Numbered from the stretch's first letter, positions 17,301-25,924 are shown. The stretch is 49,552 nucleotides of DNA from an uncultured Clostridia bacterium (GCA_944386655.1 CALXBX010000050.1:1-49552); one strand, 5' to 3'. Numbers and translations: made by a program. Notes: generated by a model from the sequence alone, not told the origin.

Positions 17301-18410
17301 ATGATGCAATTTAGCATGGTTCTTAAAAATTTCAAGCAAATTACAAGAGAGGAAGAAATATTGGAGAAGAATTATCAAAATTTAGAAGATACAATAGAGA
17401 TAGATCCTACAGGAGAGAATAGGGATGAATTCATAAAAAAGCAAATGGAAGATGCTATAGAAAAAACAGGCGATTTAATGGATGCTTTTGATGTGGCTTA
17501 TCAAAAGGGAAGAGTGGATTTGTTTTGGCGATGGATAGAAGAACAAAACTTGCAAAGAGACATGATTGCTAATTCTTTTGAATATCTAGTTTTTCATGTA
17601 GGTGAAAAAGAAATGGAAAAGAAAAAATGCTTTAAGACAATGATAGAAGAAAAAGGGCTAGATTATTTAAAAAAGATATATGGACAAGGGCTAGGAGATA
17701 AAATAAAAGAACTTTATCAAAAAAGAAAGATAAATTATATGGATATTTCTTTTTTAACAAAAATAGATAGAGAAATGCAAAGAAAAGTGCAGGCTGATGT
17801 CATAGAAAAATTAGCAGATTTGTATCTTGATGGCAATTTAATGATTGGAGTTCATAGAACTGGAGGAATGGAGAATGCAGGGAAAAATATTAGTGCAGAA
17901 GGACTTAATTTGACAGGAGACATTTCTTCAGGAGCGAAAGTGGAGCATAAAAACATAAAGGATAAATTGGCAAAAAATATAACCTTTATCGATAGTTTAG
18001 GATTTATGACAAGAGAACTAGTAGCAAGTGTAGGATATAAAAATCATGATCAAAAGTTAATAGATAATATTATTATTGCTATACCAAAAGAAGAACTAAA
18101 AAGAGAAAATTCGCAGATAATAATAAAAGATGAAGGGCAAGAGAGATTGGCTCCTAAATTTATAGCAGGGTATGTAGTGGTAGATTGTGCAGAAAAAGTA
18201 ATGCAAGAATATGTAGAAAATTCTAAGTCTATAATAAATAAAAAGTCGGTAGCTACATGGCTACAAAGATTTCAAGGCTGGAAGGACGTATTAGGAAAAT
18301 CTCAATATCCTAGAAAAAAAGCAGAGTTGATGTCTGAAATAAGTGAAAATTTAAAGGATAAGACAGCTAATCAACAAAAGCAAGAAGTGCAATTTAGGGA
18401 CGTTCCTTAA
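17301..18410 (+). CDS. Unknown protein with an HRTG ... EGL segment, framed by palindromes
   Basis: The 369-residue soluble protein has an acidic, helical N-terminal half and then MIGVHRTGGMENAG, NISAEGLNLTG, IIAIPKEEL and APKFIAGYVVVD. The order His-Arg-Thr, a following EGL and a late FIAGYV strand recalls ADP-ribosyltransferase-like folds, but this is only a suggestion. No ribosome site is visible before the ATGs at 17301 and 17304. AGAGGAAG near 17348 could serve a TTG start at about 17361. The C-terminus (VQFRDVP) is read through a palindromic repeat to its internal TAA. Another repeat ends 8 bases before the first ATG. Confidence 0.6.
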   Translation: MMQFSMVLKNFKQITREEEILEKNYQNLEDTIEIDPTGENRDEFIKKQMEDAIEKTGDLMDAFDVAYQKGRVDLFWRWIEEQNLQRDMIANSFEYLVFHVGEKEMEKKKCFKTMIEEKGLDYLKKIYGQGLGDKIKELYQKRKINYMDISFLTKIDREMQRKVQADVIEKLADLYLDGNLMIGVHRTGGMENAGKNISAEGLNLTGDISSGAKVEHKNIKDKLAKNITFIDSLGFMTRELVASVGYKNHDQKLIDNIIIAIPKEELKRENSQIIIKDEGQERLAPKFIAGYVVVDCAEKVMQEYVENSKSIINKKSVATWLQRFQGWKDVLGKSQYPRKKAELMSEISENLKDKTANQQKQEVQFRDVP

Positions 18411-18415
18411 ATTGC
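18389..18415 (+). repeat. GGGACGTTCC palindromic repeat 4, codes a C-terminus
   Basis: GCAATTTAGGGACG / TTCCTTAAATTGC, with both outer arms of GCAATTTA type, so the flanks change together and keep the pairing. The frame of the preceding gene passes through it and stops at its TAA (18408-18410). Confidence 0.85.
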
Positions 18416-18444
18416 AAAAGTTAAAGAAGCAAAGAAGAGAGGAT

Positions 18445-18471
18445 GAACTTTAAGGAACGTCCCTAAAGTTC
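18445..18471 (-). repeat. GGGACGTTCC palindromic repeat 5, inverted
   Basis: GAACTTTAAGGAACG / TCCCTAAAGTTC is the exact reverse complement of repeat 1. It lies 29 bases after repeat 4 in opposite orientation, making a paired arrangement. polA starts 18 bases downstream. Confidence 0.85.
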
Positions 18472-18489
18472 AAAAAGGAGGAAAAGGTT

Positions 18490-21228
18490 TTGAGCAGATT
18501 AGTGGTAATAGATGGAAATAGTATTATGAATAGGGCTTTTTATGGTGTAATGGGAGCTAAAATGTTAACAGCAAAGGACGGTAGTTATACCAATGCAATT
18601 TATGGCTTTTTGGCTATTTTGTTTAAAATAGTAGAGGACTTAAAACCAGAATATTTAGCGGTTGCTTTTGATCTAAAAGCACCTACAGCAAGGCATAAAA
18701 TGTATGAAGGATACAAAGCCAATCGTCATGCTATGCCAGAAGAATTAGCACAGCAAATGCCAAAAATTAAAGAAATTTTGCAAGATATGAATATTTCCAT
18801 TATAGAGAAAGAAGGCTATGAAGCAGATGACATTTTAGGAACTCTTTCTAAAAGAGCGGAAAAAGAGGGAAAGGAAGTAACAATTTTATCAGGAGATAGA
18901 GATACTTTCCAATTAACTTCTGACCATATTACGGTACGTATTCCAAGAACCAAAATGGGAAAAACAGAGGAAGAAGATTTTGATAAGAAGAAAGTAGAGG
19001 AAGTATATGGAGTAGAACCTATTCAACTAATAGAAGTAAAAGGACTTATGGGAGATAGTTCTGATAATATTCCGGGAGTCCCTGGTATAGGAGAAAAGAC
19101 AGCTCTTCAACTTATTAAAGACTATGGCAGTATTGACCACTTATATGAGGAAATAGAAAAAGGAGAAGCGACATCTGTTAAAGGAAAAACAAGAGAAAAG
19201 TTAGTGGAAAATAAAGAGTTAGCACTTCTTTCTAGGACACTGGGTACCATTAATTTAGCAGTGCCAATAGAAGAAAGTATAGAAGATTTGCAGACAAGAC
19301 CTTGGGATGAAGGAAAAGTATTAGAAAAGTTTAAACAACTAAATTTTAATAGATATATTGAGCGTTTTCATTTGAATGAAAAACAAGAGACAATCCCAGA
19401 GAAAACAGAAGAACAAACTTATCAAATAGAAACCATAGAACTACAAGAAGGAACAAAATTAGAACAGTGGAAAGAAGAAATTCGAAAAGAAGGTATTTTT
19501 TCTTATTATTTCGAAAAAGAAAAAGATGATACTCCTACTAAAATTGTAAAAAAGAAAATAACACGTATTAGCGTAGGTATGAAGAGCAAACAAATTGTAT
19601 ATGATAGTAGTAAAATAGAAGAAAAGCAGCTACTTCTTTTACGAGACATTTTGGAAGATGAGAATATCCAAAAAATAGGCTATCGTATGAAAGAAGATTG
19701 GATTATGCTAGCAGAGATTGGCATTTTTATGAAAGGAATGTCTTTCGATGCAGAAATAGCGGCTTATCTATTGGACCAAACGAGAAGTAAGTATGAACTA
19801 GAAGAATTGATAGAAGAATACTTACAAGTGAATGTAACAGAGAACATTGGTGAAAGCTCCCATAAGGAAGAACAAATGAACTTATTTGATATGGGAGAAG
19901 ATATAACCAAAAAGCAAGAAGAAGAAAAACAAAAAAGAAATACTTTTTTGGCTTACCATTTGGAAAGCTTAAAAGAAATATTAGAACAGAAAATAGAAGA
20001 AGTGCAAGAGACGAAGCTATTAAAAGATATAGAAATGCCACTAGAAGAAGTATTAGCAGGGATGCAATGGGTAGGTATGTATGTAGATAAACAAGAGTTA
20101 GAGTCATTTGGAAAAACCATGAAAGAACAATTGCAAGTATTAACAGAGGACATTTATAAAATGGCTGGGGAAGAGTTTAATATCAATTCTACACAACAAT
20201 TAGGAACGATTCTTTTTGAAAAATTGAAGCTACCTACTTCTAAAAAAACAAAAAAAGGGTATTCTACAGATGTGGATACACTAGAAAAAATAAAAAAAGA
20301 ACACCCTATTGTGGAGAAAATATTAGAGTATAGAGGACTTATGAAATTAAATTCTACTTATGTAGAAGGACTTATCCCTTATATTAATCCAAAAGACCAA
20401 AGAATCCATTCCTATTTTCATCAAACCGTAACGGCTACAGGTAGAATTAGCTCTACAGAGCCAAATTTGCAAAATATACCAACTAGATTTGAACTAGGAA
20501 AACAATTGAGAAAAGTATTTAGACCAAAAGAGGGATATATTTATCTGGATGCAGATTATTCTCAAATAGAACTTAGAATTTTGGCACATATTTCTCAAGA
20601 TGAGCATATGTTACAAGCTTTCCGAGAGGGAGAAGATATTCATAAACAAGCAGCATCCAAGGTGCTTGGCATTCCAATAGAAGAAGTAACAAAAGAACAA
20701 AGAAGTAGAGCAAAAGCAGTTAACTTTGGCATTGTGTACGGAATTAGTGATTTTGGACTTGCAGAACAAATTGGAGTAAGTAGAAAAGAGGCAAAACAAT
20801 ATATAGAACAGTATTTGGAAAAATATAGTGGTATACAAAAATTTATGACAGATATTGTAGAAAAAGCAAAAGAACAGGGATATGTAGAAACATTGTTTTC
20901 TAGAAGAAGATATATTCCAGAGCTAAAATCTAATAATTACATGGTAAGACAATTTGGAAATAGAGTAGCTATGAATACACCAATACAAGGAACAGCAGCA
21001 GATATTATGAAAATAGCAATGGTGAATTTAGCTAAAAAATTAAAAGAAGAAAAAGTAGATGCCAAAATTGTATTACAAGTACATGATGAACTTATATTAG
21101 AGGCAAAAGAGGAAGAAAAAGAAAAAGCAAAACAATTATTAAAAAATAGTATGGAAGGAGCAGCTACTCTTTCTATACCATTAGAAGTAGAAGTATCGGA
21201 AGCAAAAAATTGGTATGAAGCAAAATAA
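18490..21228 (+). CDS. polA: DNA polymerase I
   Basis: Fills gaps and removes primers in replication and repair. The 912 residues carry three domains. The 5'-3' nuclease comes first (LVVIDGNSIMNRAFYG, GDRDTFQLTSD, GDSSDNIPGVPGIGEKTA). A middle domain follows in which the DxE of a proofreading exonuclease is missing (IFSYYFEKEK where it would lie), so proofreading is probably inactive, as in Bacillus and Thermus enzymes. The polymerase domain has motif A (DADYSQIELRILAH), motif B (RAKAVNFGIVYG) and motif C (QVHDELILEA). Start is TTG at 18490, chosen because AAAGGAGG ends 8 bases before it and MSRLVVIDGNS aligns with the family N-terminus. Confidence 0.95.
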   Translation: MSRLVVIDGNSIMNRAFYGVMGAKMLTAKDGSYTNAIYGFLAILFKIVEDLKPEYLAVAFDLKAPTARHKMYEGYKANRHAMPEELAQQMPKIKEILQDMNISIIEKEGYEADDILGTLSKRAEKEGKEVTILSGDRDTFQLTSDHITVRIPRTKMGKTEEEDFDKKKVEEVYGVEPIQLIEVKGLMGDSSDNIPGVPGIGEKTALQLIKDYGSIDHLYEEIEKGEATSVKGKTREKLVENKELALLSRTLGTINLAVPIEESIEDLQTRPWDEGKVLEKFKQLNFNRYIERFHLNEKQETIPEKTEEQTYQIETIELQEGTKLEQWKEEIRKEGIFSYYFEKEKDDTPTKIVKKKITRISVGMKSKQIVYDSSKIEEKQLLLLRDILEDENIQKIGYRMKEDWIMLAEIGIFMKGMSFDAEIAAYLLDQTRSKYELEELIEEYLQVNVTENIGESSHKEEQMNLFDMGEDITKKQEEEKQKRNTFLAYHLESLKEILEQKIEEVQETKLLKDIEMPLEEVLAGMQWVGMYVDKQELESFGKTMKEQLQVLTEDIYKMAGEEFNINSTQQLGTILFEKLKLPTSKKTKKGYSTDVDTLEKIKKEHPIVEKILEYRGLMKLNSTYVEGLIPYINPKDQRIHSYFHQTVTATGRISSTEPNLQNIPTRFELGKQLRKVFRPKEGYIYLDADYSQIELRILAHISQDEHMLQAFREGEDIHKQAASKVLGIPIEEVTKEQRSRAKAVNFGIVYGISDFGLAEQIGVSRKEAKQYIEQYLEKYSGIQKFMTDIVEKAKEQGYVETLFSRRRYIPELKSNNYMVRQFGNRVAMNTPIQGTAADIMKIAMVNLAKKLKEEKVDAKIVLQVHDELILEAKEEEKEKAKQLLKNSMEGAATLSIPLEVEVSEAKNWYEAK

Positions 21229-21242
21229 AAGGAGGACTTTAT

Positions 21243-21821
21243 TTGCAAAACAAAAGGAAAAGATATTTCGTAGTTTTTATTATTATTTTATGTGTAGTGG
21301 CTATATTATTTGGTGTTTTTAGAATACAAGATATGGTATTAAAAATGATATATCCACAAAAATATGCAGAATTAGTAAATCAATATGCTAAGGAAAATGA
21401 TTTAGATCCATTATTGATATATGCTATTATGAAAGCAGAAAGCAATTTTAAGCAAGATGTTGTTTCTAATAGCGGAGCGGTGGGGTTAATGCAATTAATG
21501 GAAAGTACTGCTCAAGAGATGGCAGACGATTTGGCGATAGAGATACCAACAAAGGAATCTTTATTTGATCCAGAGCTAAATATTCAAATAGGAACTTACT
21601 ATTTTGCTTATCTTTTGGGAGTTTACGAAGGAAATATTTACTTAGCCCTTACTGCATATAATGCGGGGATTGGAAATGTAAACACATGGATAGAAGAAGG
21701 AACTATTAAAGAAGATGGCTCAGACATAGAAAATATTCCCTATAAAGAAACGAATAATTATGTAAGGAAGATTATACGAGATTATAGAATTTATCAAGAT
21801 TTATATGAAGGAGGAAATTAA
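21243..21821 (+). CDS. Membrane-anchored lytic transglycosylase
   Basis: The 192-residue protein cleaves peptidoglycan glycan strands. It has a short basic N-terminus and one membrane anchor (residues 8-25), then a Slt-type domain with catalytic E66 in KAESNFKQD, SGAVGLMQLM and LTAYNAGIGNVNTW. The start is TTG at 21243 with GGAGG 6-8 bases upstream; no ATG is placed better. It follows polA by 14 bases and its end almost touches galE. Confidence 0.9.
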   Translation: MQNKRKRYFVVFIIILCVVAILFGVFRIQDMVLKMIYPQKYAELVNQYAKENDLDPLLIYAIMKAESNFKQDVVSNSGAVGLMQLMESTAQEMADDLAIEIPTKESLFDPELNIQIGTYYFAYLLGVYEGNIYLALTAYNAGIGNVNTWIEEGTIKEDGSDIENIPYKETNNYVRKIIRDYRIYQDLYEGGN

Positions 21822-21822
21822 A

Positions 21823-22836
21823 ATGTCGGTTTTAGTAACTGGTGGAACAGGCTATATTGGAAGCCATACCGTAGTAGAATTATTAAGTGCAGGAGAAAAG
21901 GTAATTATCATAGATAATTTTTCGAATAGTAAACCAGAAGTATTAGACAAAATAAAAGAAATTACCAAGAAAGATGTTACATTTTATAAAATAAACTATT
22001 TGGATGAAAAAGAAATGCAAAAAGTATTTGAGGAAAATCCAGATATAGAAGTGGTAATTAACTTTGCAGGATTTAAAGCGGTAGGAGAATCTGTGCAAAA
22101 ACCTTTAGAGTATTATCATAATAATGTTACTGGTGCATTGATATTATTACAGATGATGAAAAAATATCATGTGAAAAAATTTGTATTTAGTTCTTCCGCA
22201 ACAGTATATGGGGAGCCAGAAAGAATTCCTTTAACAGAAGATTGCAGAGTGGGAGGAACCACGAATCCATATGGCACTTCTAAATTAATGATTGAACAAA
22301 TTTTGCAAGATTTGTATCGTTCTGATAATAGTTGGGATATTTGTATTCTTCGCTATTTCAACCCAGTAGGAAGTCATGAAAGTGGACTTTTAGGAGAAGA
22401 ACCTCAAGGGATTCCTAATAACTTAATGCCATATATTGTGAGAGTAGCAAGTGGTACATTAAAAGAATTATCCGTATTTGGTAATGATTATCCAACTTCA
22501 GATGGAACAGGAGTAAGAGACTACATTCATGTAGTAGATTTGGCAAAAGGGCATCTAAAAGCAATTGAAAAACTAAGAAAAGAGGAAAAAGGATTATATA
22601 TCTATAATTTAGGTACGGGAACAGGTTATAGTGTACTAGACATGGTAAAAGCATTTGAAAGGGCAACAGGCAGAAAAGTTCCTTATAAAATAGTAGAAAG
22701 AAGACCAGGAGACATAGCTACTTGTTACGCAGACCCTACGAAGGCATATGAAGAACTAGGCTGGAGGGCAGAAAAAACATTAGAAGACATGTGCCAAGAT
22801 GCATGGAGATATATAGAAAAACAAACTGAAAAGTAA
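21823..22836 (+). CDS. galE: UDP-glucose 4-epimerase
   Basis: Interconverts UDP-glucose and UDP-galactose (or the N-acetyl forms), supplying sugars for surface polymers. The 337-residue protein starts with the NAD-binding TGGTGYIGSHT and has the catalytic SSSATVYGEP, NPYGTSK (Tyr-x-x-x-Lys), RYFNPVGSHESG and RDYIHVVDLA. ATG 21823 follows GAAGGAGGAAAT and gives the family N-terminus MSVLVTGG; an upstream in-frame ATG at 21805 would overlap the previous gene. Confidence 0.95.
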   Translation: MSVLVTGGTGYIGSHTVVELLSAGEKVIIIDNFSNSKPEVLDKIKEITKKDVTFYKINYLDEKEMQKVFEENPDIEVVINFAGFKAVGESVQKPLEYYHNNVTGALILLQMMKKYHVKKFVFSSSATVYGEPERIPLTEDCRVGGTTNPYGTSKLMIEQILQDLYRSDNSWDICILRYFNPVGSHESGLLGEEPQGIPNNLMPYIVRVASGTLKELSVFGNDYPTSDGTGVRDYIHVVDLAKGHLKAIEKLRKEEKGLYIYNLGTGTGYSVLDMVKAFERATGRKVPYKIVERRPGDIATCYADPTKAYEELGWRAEKTLEDMCQDAWRYIEKQTEK

Positions 22837-22850
22837 AAGGGGATAAGATT

Positions 22851-23822
22851 ATGTTTAAAGATGCAAGAGAAAAAGAAGAATATTTACAAAAAAATAAAGT
22901 TATTTATGATTTCAACAAGTTAGTAAAAGATTATTTCGAGTGGGATGAAGAGGGAAGTATATTATTGGATTCTTCCAAGTGCTGTCAATCTATAAGAGAT
23001 ATTACAAATTATGCAACTTGCATTGGTTGGATTATGCTTCCAGATGGAAGTTTGGCATTGTTAAAAAATAGTTTAGGAGATGTAGATAGAAGACTAAATT
23101 TATCAGATTATAATATTGCTAGATATAACTGTTTGTTGATGCCTGAGTTAGCAAGGCAATTTGGCTTAGAAAGTGCACAATATTATTTTGCAAAAAGGGT
23201 GAAAAATAGGCCCAAAACTAGCCTAAAATTTATATTGACTACAGACTTTAGAAACAAGGAGAAAAAAGAAGAATTAGTAGAAGGCCTAGATATTTTATCA
23301 GATGATAATATATTTAGCATAACGGAAATAATAGAACAAATGGAAGATTATTTAATAGAAAATGGTGCAAGAATAGAAGATATAGAACAATGTAAAAGAG
23401 ATTTTTTAAAACAAACTTTGTTTCATAAATTTATAGAACATACGGATGAAAATAATGGTAATTGGGGAATTATAAAAGATCAATATAATCACTTTCAATT
23501 AGCTCCTTGCTACGATTTAGACTGTGCATGTCGCATACATAAAACCACGAAAAAGATGAGAAGGTGCGATAATACTAAAACAGATTTACAATCCTTTATA
23601 GAACAATATAGAGAAGAAAGCTGGCTTCCTGGATACTTAGAGGAAGTAATGAAACATTTTTCATTACAAGAAGCTTATAAAAAAGTGGAAGAAAATACAA
23701 AGATAAAAATACCTGAGCAAGAAAGAATGCGATACGAAGCCTTTTTTCAAGAAAAGCAAAAAGAATTGAAAAAAGCGTATGAATTAGTAATAGCCGGTGA
23801 AGAAAAAGGAGAACAAAGATAA
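22851..23822 (+). CDS. HipA-like protein (kinase-fold C-terminus), orphan
   Basis: The 323-residue protein has a C-terminal half resembling HipA and CtkA-type kinases. EHTDENNGNWGII (D199-N204) sits where HipA has its catalytic D..N loop, and LAPCYDLDCACRI (residues 217-229) where it has the metal-binding PxYD. An ELARQFGLESAQYYFA helix also fits. HipA kinases phosphorylate a tRNA synthetase and usually pair with a HipB repressor; none is adjacent, and an N-terminal HipA domain is not evident. The assignment is tentative and the active-site sequence is atypical. It follows galE by 14 bases with AAAGGGG as ribosome site. Confidence 0.5.
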   Translation: MFKDAREKEEYLQKNKVIYDFNKLVKDYFEWDEEGSILLDSSKCCQSIRDITNYATCIGWIMLPDGSLALLKNSLGDVDRRLNLSDYNIARYNCLLMPELARQFGLESAQYYFAKRVKNRPKTSLKFILTTDFRNKEKKEELVEGLDILSDDNIFSITEIIEQMEDYLIENGARIEDIEQCKRDFLKQTLFHKFIEHTDENNGNWGIIKDQYNHFQLAPCYDLDCACRIHKTTKKMRRCDNTKTDLQSFIEQYREESWLPGYLEEVMKHFSLQEAYKKVEENTKIKIPEQERMRYEAFFQEKQKELKKAYELVIAGEEKGEQR

Positions 23823-23923
23823 GGAGTAACCATAATATTTATACAAATAATAAATAGGTTTTCATAAAAAAATAACAAAAATGAAATGTGAAAAACTTGT
23901 GAACGCAAAGTGACTAAAATAGG

Positions 23924-23978
23924 TTATCAACAGAGTTATCCACATTATCCACAAAATTATTTTTACTGTGGATAACTC
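23924..23978. other. Cluster of four DnaA boxes
   Basis: TTATCAACA at 23924-23932, TTATCCACA at 23936-23944, TTATCCACA at 23945-23953 and the reverse TGTGGATAA at 23967-23975. GAGTTATCCACA (23933-23944) and TGTGGATAACTC (23967-23978) form a perfect 12-bp inverted repeat. dnaA, dnaN and rpmH are not nearby, and genes on both sides point the same way. Confidence 0.75.
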
Positions 23979-24217
23979 TAAATATGACAAAAATGGAATA
24001 CATAATACAGGAAAATGATATTACTTTGCAACGAATTTGTAATAAAACATCCGGAAAGTCATAGGATTGTCATATATTAGACAGATACTTACTTGTTCCG
24101 ACAAAATAAAAGAAAATAATAATTGACATATAGTAATGTATTTGTCATAGAAAACATATCCATGAGGAGGTTAATGTTTGCTTTGTAATTTATGCTTTGC
24201 AACTGTATATTTTTTTG

Positions 24218-24246
24218 ATGGGGATGATGTAATACATCATCCCCAT
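24218..24246. other. Perfect 14-bp stem hairpin
   Basis: ATGGGGATGATGTA, one base, TACATCATCCCCAT. On the plus strand a T run precedes rather than follows it, and on the minus strand A residues follow. It may still stop or protect minus-strand transcripts from the secreted-protein gene. Confidence 0.5.
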
Positions 24247-24248
24247 TC

Positions 24249-24261
24249 ACAATAGGAGTGC
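24249..24261 (+). repeat. 13-bp inverted repeat, left arm
   Basis: ACAATAGGAGTGC, exactly complementary to 24801-24813. Together the arms flank the minus-strand secreted-protein gene. Confidence 0.7.
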
Positions 24262-24294
24262 CAACAACTAGCTACATATTAAAAAGATAAAATT

Positions 24295-24774
24295 TTAATA
24301 CAACCAAACTTCAATTGTCCCGTCATCATTAGAAATGGGGGGACTTGCAGGTCCTGCACTACCAATGTAATAATTTACCGTATATGTCTGGTTGGTTAAA
24401 GGCATTAATAATGGTAAATTTTTCTTTTCGCCATTTCCTGTTATAGTACAAGCATAACTCATTTGAATACCATCAGATGCAAAAATTTCAATAGATACTG
24501 TGGTATTACTATTGAATCCAGATGTTTTGACAGTATACTGATTCATTGTAAGAAAAGGACTACAAGAAACAGTAAATGAGCCGGCATAACTTCCAGCAGA
24601 ATGACGATACAAGGTATAACCTGCAGTTCCTATACGTGGTTGATTTTCTTCAGCCACGCTAGCGGTGGCTGAATGGAGTTGTTCCTTTGCAAATACAGGC
24701 ATGCTCATAGCGAAACATAATGCCAATGACAAAAATAACCCCAATGCTTTCTTTGCTTTTTTGAAATTTGACAT
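24295..24774 (-). CDS. Small secreted protein of unknown function
   Basis: The 159-residue protein has a clear signal peptide (KKAKKALGLFLSLALCFAMS, then MPVFA before KEQL). The mature domain of about 125 residues is rich in Ser, Thr and Tyr, with YRHSAGSYAGSFTVS and GTIEVWLY at the end. It probably folds as a beta-sandwich; no family is recognised. ATG 24774 follows AGGAGG with 8-base spacing; an upstream in-frame ATG at 24804 lies in the inverted repeat. It is transcribed from a consensus promoter and diverges from the gene at 24983. Its flanking inverted repeats and isolated orientation suggest a mobile or invertible unit. Confidence 0.75.
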   Translation of the reverse strand: MSNFKKAKKALGLFLSLALCFAMSMPVFAKEQLHSATASVAEENQPRIGTAGYTLYRHSAGSYAGSFTVSCSPFLTMNQYTVKTSGFNSNTTVSIEIFASDGIQMSYACTITGNGEKKNLPLLMPLTNQTYTVNYYIGSAGPASPPISNDDGTIEVWLY

Positions 24775-24800
24775 AAATCTAAACCTCCTAAACAAAAAAA

Positions 24801-24813
24801 GCACTCCTATTGT
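24801..24813 (-). repeat. 13-bp inverted repeat, right arm
   Basis: GCACTCCTATTGT, complementary to 24249-24261. It lies in the 5' untranslated region of the secreted-protein gene, between its promoter and ribosome site. Confidence 0.7.
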
Positions 24814-24862
24814 ATCATAAGAAGATTATTATTACCTTCTTTATGATTATAAAGATAAAATT

Positions 24863-24891
24863 ATTATAGGAGATTTTACAAATGTTGTCAA
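24863..24891 (-). promoter_or_regulatory. Consensus sigma-A promoter, minus strand
   Basis: TTGACA (24891-24886) and TATAAT (24868-24863) are separated by 17 bases, a perfect consensus match. It reads toward the secreted-protein gene. The predicted leader contains a hairpin (ATCATAAAGAAG / CTTCTTATGAT). Confidence 0.8.
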
Positions 24892-24924
24892 TATTTTTTA
24901 CAAATTTTAACAAAATGGTAAAAG

Positions 24925-24953
24925 TTGTAAAAAATATTGATCTATGCTATAAT
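24925..24953 (+). promoter_or_regulatory. Sigma-A promoter, plus strand
   Basis: TTGTAA at 24925-24930, 17 bases, and an extended -10 TGCTATAAT ending at 24953. It serves the gene at 24983 and diverges from the minus-strand promoter beside it. Confidence 0.7.
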
Positions 24954-24982
24954 GTAATTAATTTAATAAAGGGGGAATATTT

Positions 24983-25624
24983 ATGGAAAGTAAAAAAACA
25001 AATATTTGGAGAATTATATTGATTTTAATAGCAATTATTTTTATTGCTTTGTTAATTAGTATTTTTAGAAAATTTATGATTCTTTCTAAACTAGAAAATC
25101 TTTCTAAAGATGCACTAGAAAAAGATAATTATTATGTGCAAACTTATGCTTTAAAGGAAAATAGTATAGAAATTTTGAAGTCATATAATAAAGATTCAAA
25201 ATACCTATCTATGTTAGAAACAATGAATAAACAAACAGGAGAGAAAGGAAAGTTGACCGTATATAGTGATAATGAAGATAAAATAAGTATTATTGAAACT
25301 CAACAAGAAAAAATTGCTATATTAGGTGATAAGACAGTTGGAGGAAAGATAGGAGTAAATGCTTATGCAAGCTATGGACAAGGGGTTTGGAGTAAATTGC
25401 AGTTGGCTATAACTTCAGATATAGGAACAGAAAATATAGGTAACAAAGAATGTTATGTTATAAATTCTGTGAATGGATGGAAAAAATGGGTGAACAAAGA
25501 AACAGGATTAATTCTTAGGGAATGCAATAATGGTGACGTAACAGATTTTAACTATGAATTTGATATAGTAAAAGACGAGAATATTATGAAACCAGATACA
25601 TCAGATTGCAAGATACAAAACTAA
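24983..25624 (+). CDS. Membrane-anchored protein of unknown function
   Basis: The 213-residue protein has a hydrophobic anchor (residues 9-33) and an outside domain rich in beta strands: YYVQTYALKENSIEIL, GKLTVYSDNEDKISII, ECYVINSVNGWKKWVNKETGLILRE. The alternating strands and the final 'marker of modification' turn recall LolA-like domains of clostridial lipoproteins, but the match is only in style. GGGGG precedes ATG 24983 by 8 bases. Confidence 0.7.
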   Translation: MESKKTNIWRIILILIAIIFIALLISIFRKFMILSKLENLSKDALEKDNYYVQTYALKENSIEILKSYNKDSKYLSMLETMNKQTGEKGKLTVYSDNEDKISIIETQQEKIAILGDKTVGGKIGVNAYASYGQGVWSKLQLAITSDIGTENIGNKECYVINSVNGWKKWVNKETGLILRECNNGDVTDFNYEFDIVKDENIMKPDTSDCKIQN

Positions 25625-25679
25625 ATGAGAAAGACTGAAAAAATTCTTCGCTCTTGCGAAAAAATTAGGATAAAAGCAA

Positions 25680-25708
25680 TTGACTTTTTATCAAAAACTT
25701 GCTAGAAT
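25680..25708 (+). promoter_or_regulatory. Sigma-A promoter of the T-box/glyS unit
   Basis: TTGACT at 25680-25685, 17 bases, TAGAAT at 25703-25708. Transcription would start near 25715, just before the T-box leader. Confidence 0.65.
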
Positions 25709-25714
25709 AAAGCA

Positions 25715-25924
25715 AGAAAATGCGAAGAAAAAGAAAAAACATAAAAGAAGGTAGCAAGAGAGTTAGTGGTTGGTGAAAACTAATTACCTAAATTATGTGG
25801 GGAGCTTTGGAGCATATAAAAAGAGAAAGAGGGTAAGGAATACAAACTTACCAATTAGGGTGGAACCGCGGAAGTAAACTTTCGTCCCTAGCTTAAGATT
25901 AAGCTAGAGATGAAAGTTTTTTTC
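25715..25924 (+). promoter_or_regulatory. T-box riboswitch leader (glycine)
   Basis: The hallmark T-box AGGGTGGAACCGCGG lies at 25857-25871. A distal stem-I region with GGTTGGTGAAAACTAA lies upstream (about 25768-25784). A terminator stem (AAACTTTCGTC...GATGAAAGTTTTTTT, 25876-25924) competes with the antiterminator that forms when uncharged tRNA pairs with the T-box. The leader senses uncharged tRNA and turns on the downstream gene; glycine specificity is inferred from glyS following 65 bases later. I could not place the specifier codon with confidence. Confidence 0.92.

Larger units (their letters stand above)
23823..24294. other. 472-bp gene-free region
   Basis: From left to right it holds an AT-rich stretch, four DnaA boxes (23924-23975), and a possible leader: TTGACA at 24123, GAGGAGG at about 24164 and the four-codon frame ATG TTT GCT TTG TAA at 24174-24188. 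A strong hairpin at 24218-24246 and the left arm of an inverted repeat at 24249-24261 follow. No longer reading frame was recognised. Confidence 0.6.

Noticed and set aside
23924..23978. DnaA boxes as the certain chromosomal origin
   Set aside because: No dnaA, dnaN, recF or rpmH nearby, and genes on both sides run in the same direction instead of diverging.
24218..24246. Hairpin as a standard terminator
   Set aside because: The T run precedes the stem on the plus strand and there is none after it on the minus strand.
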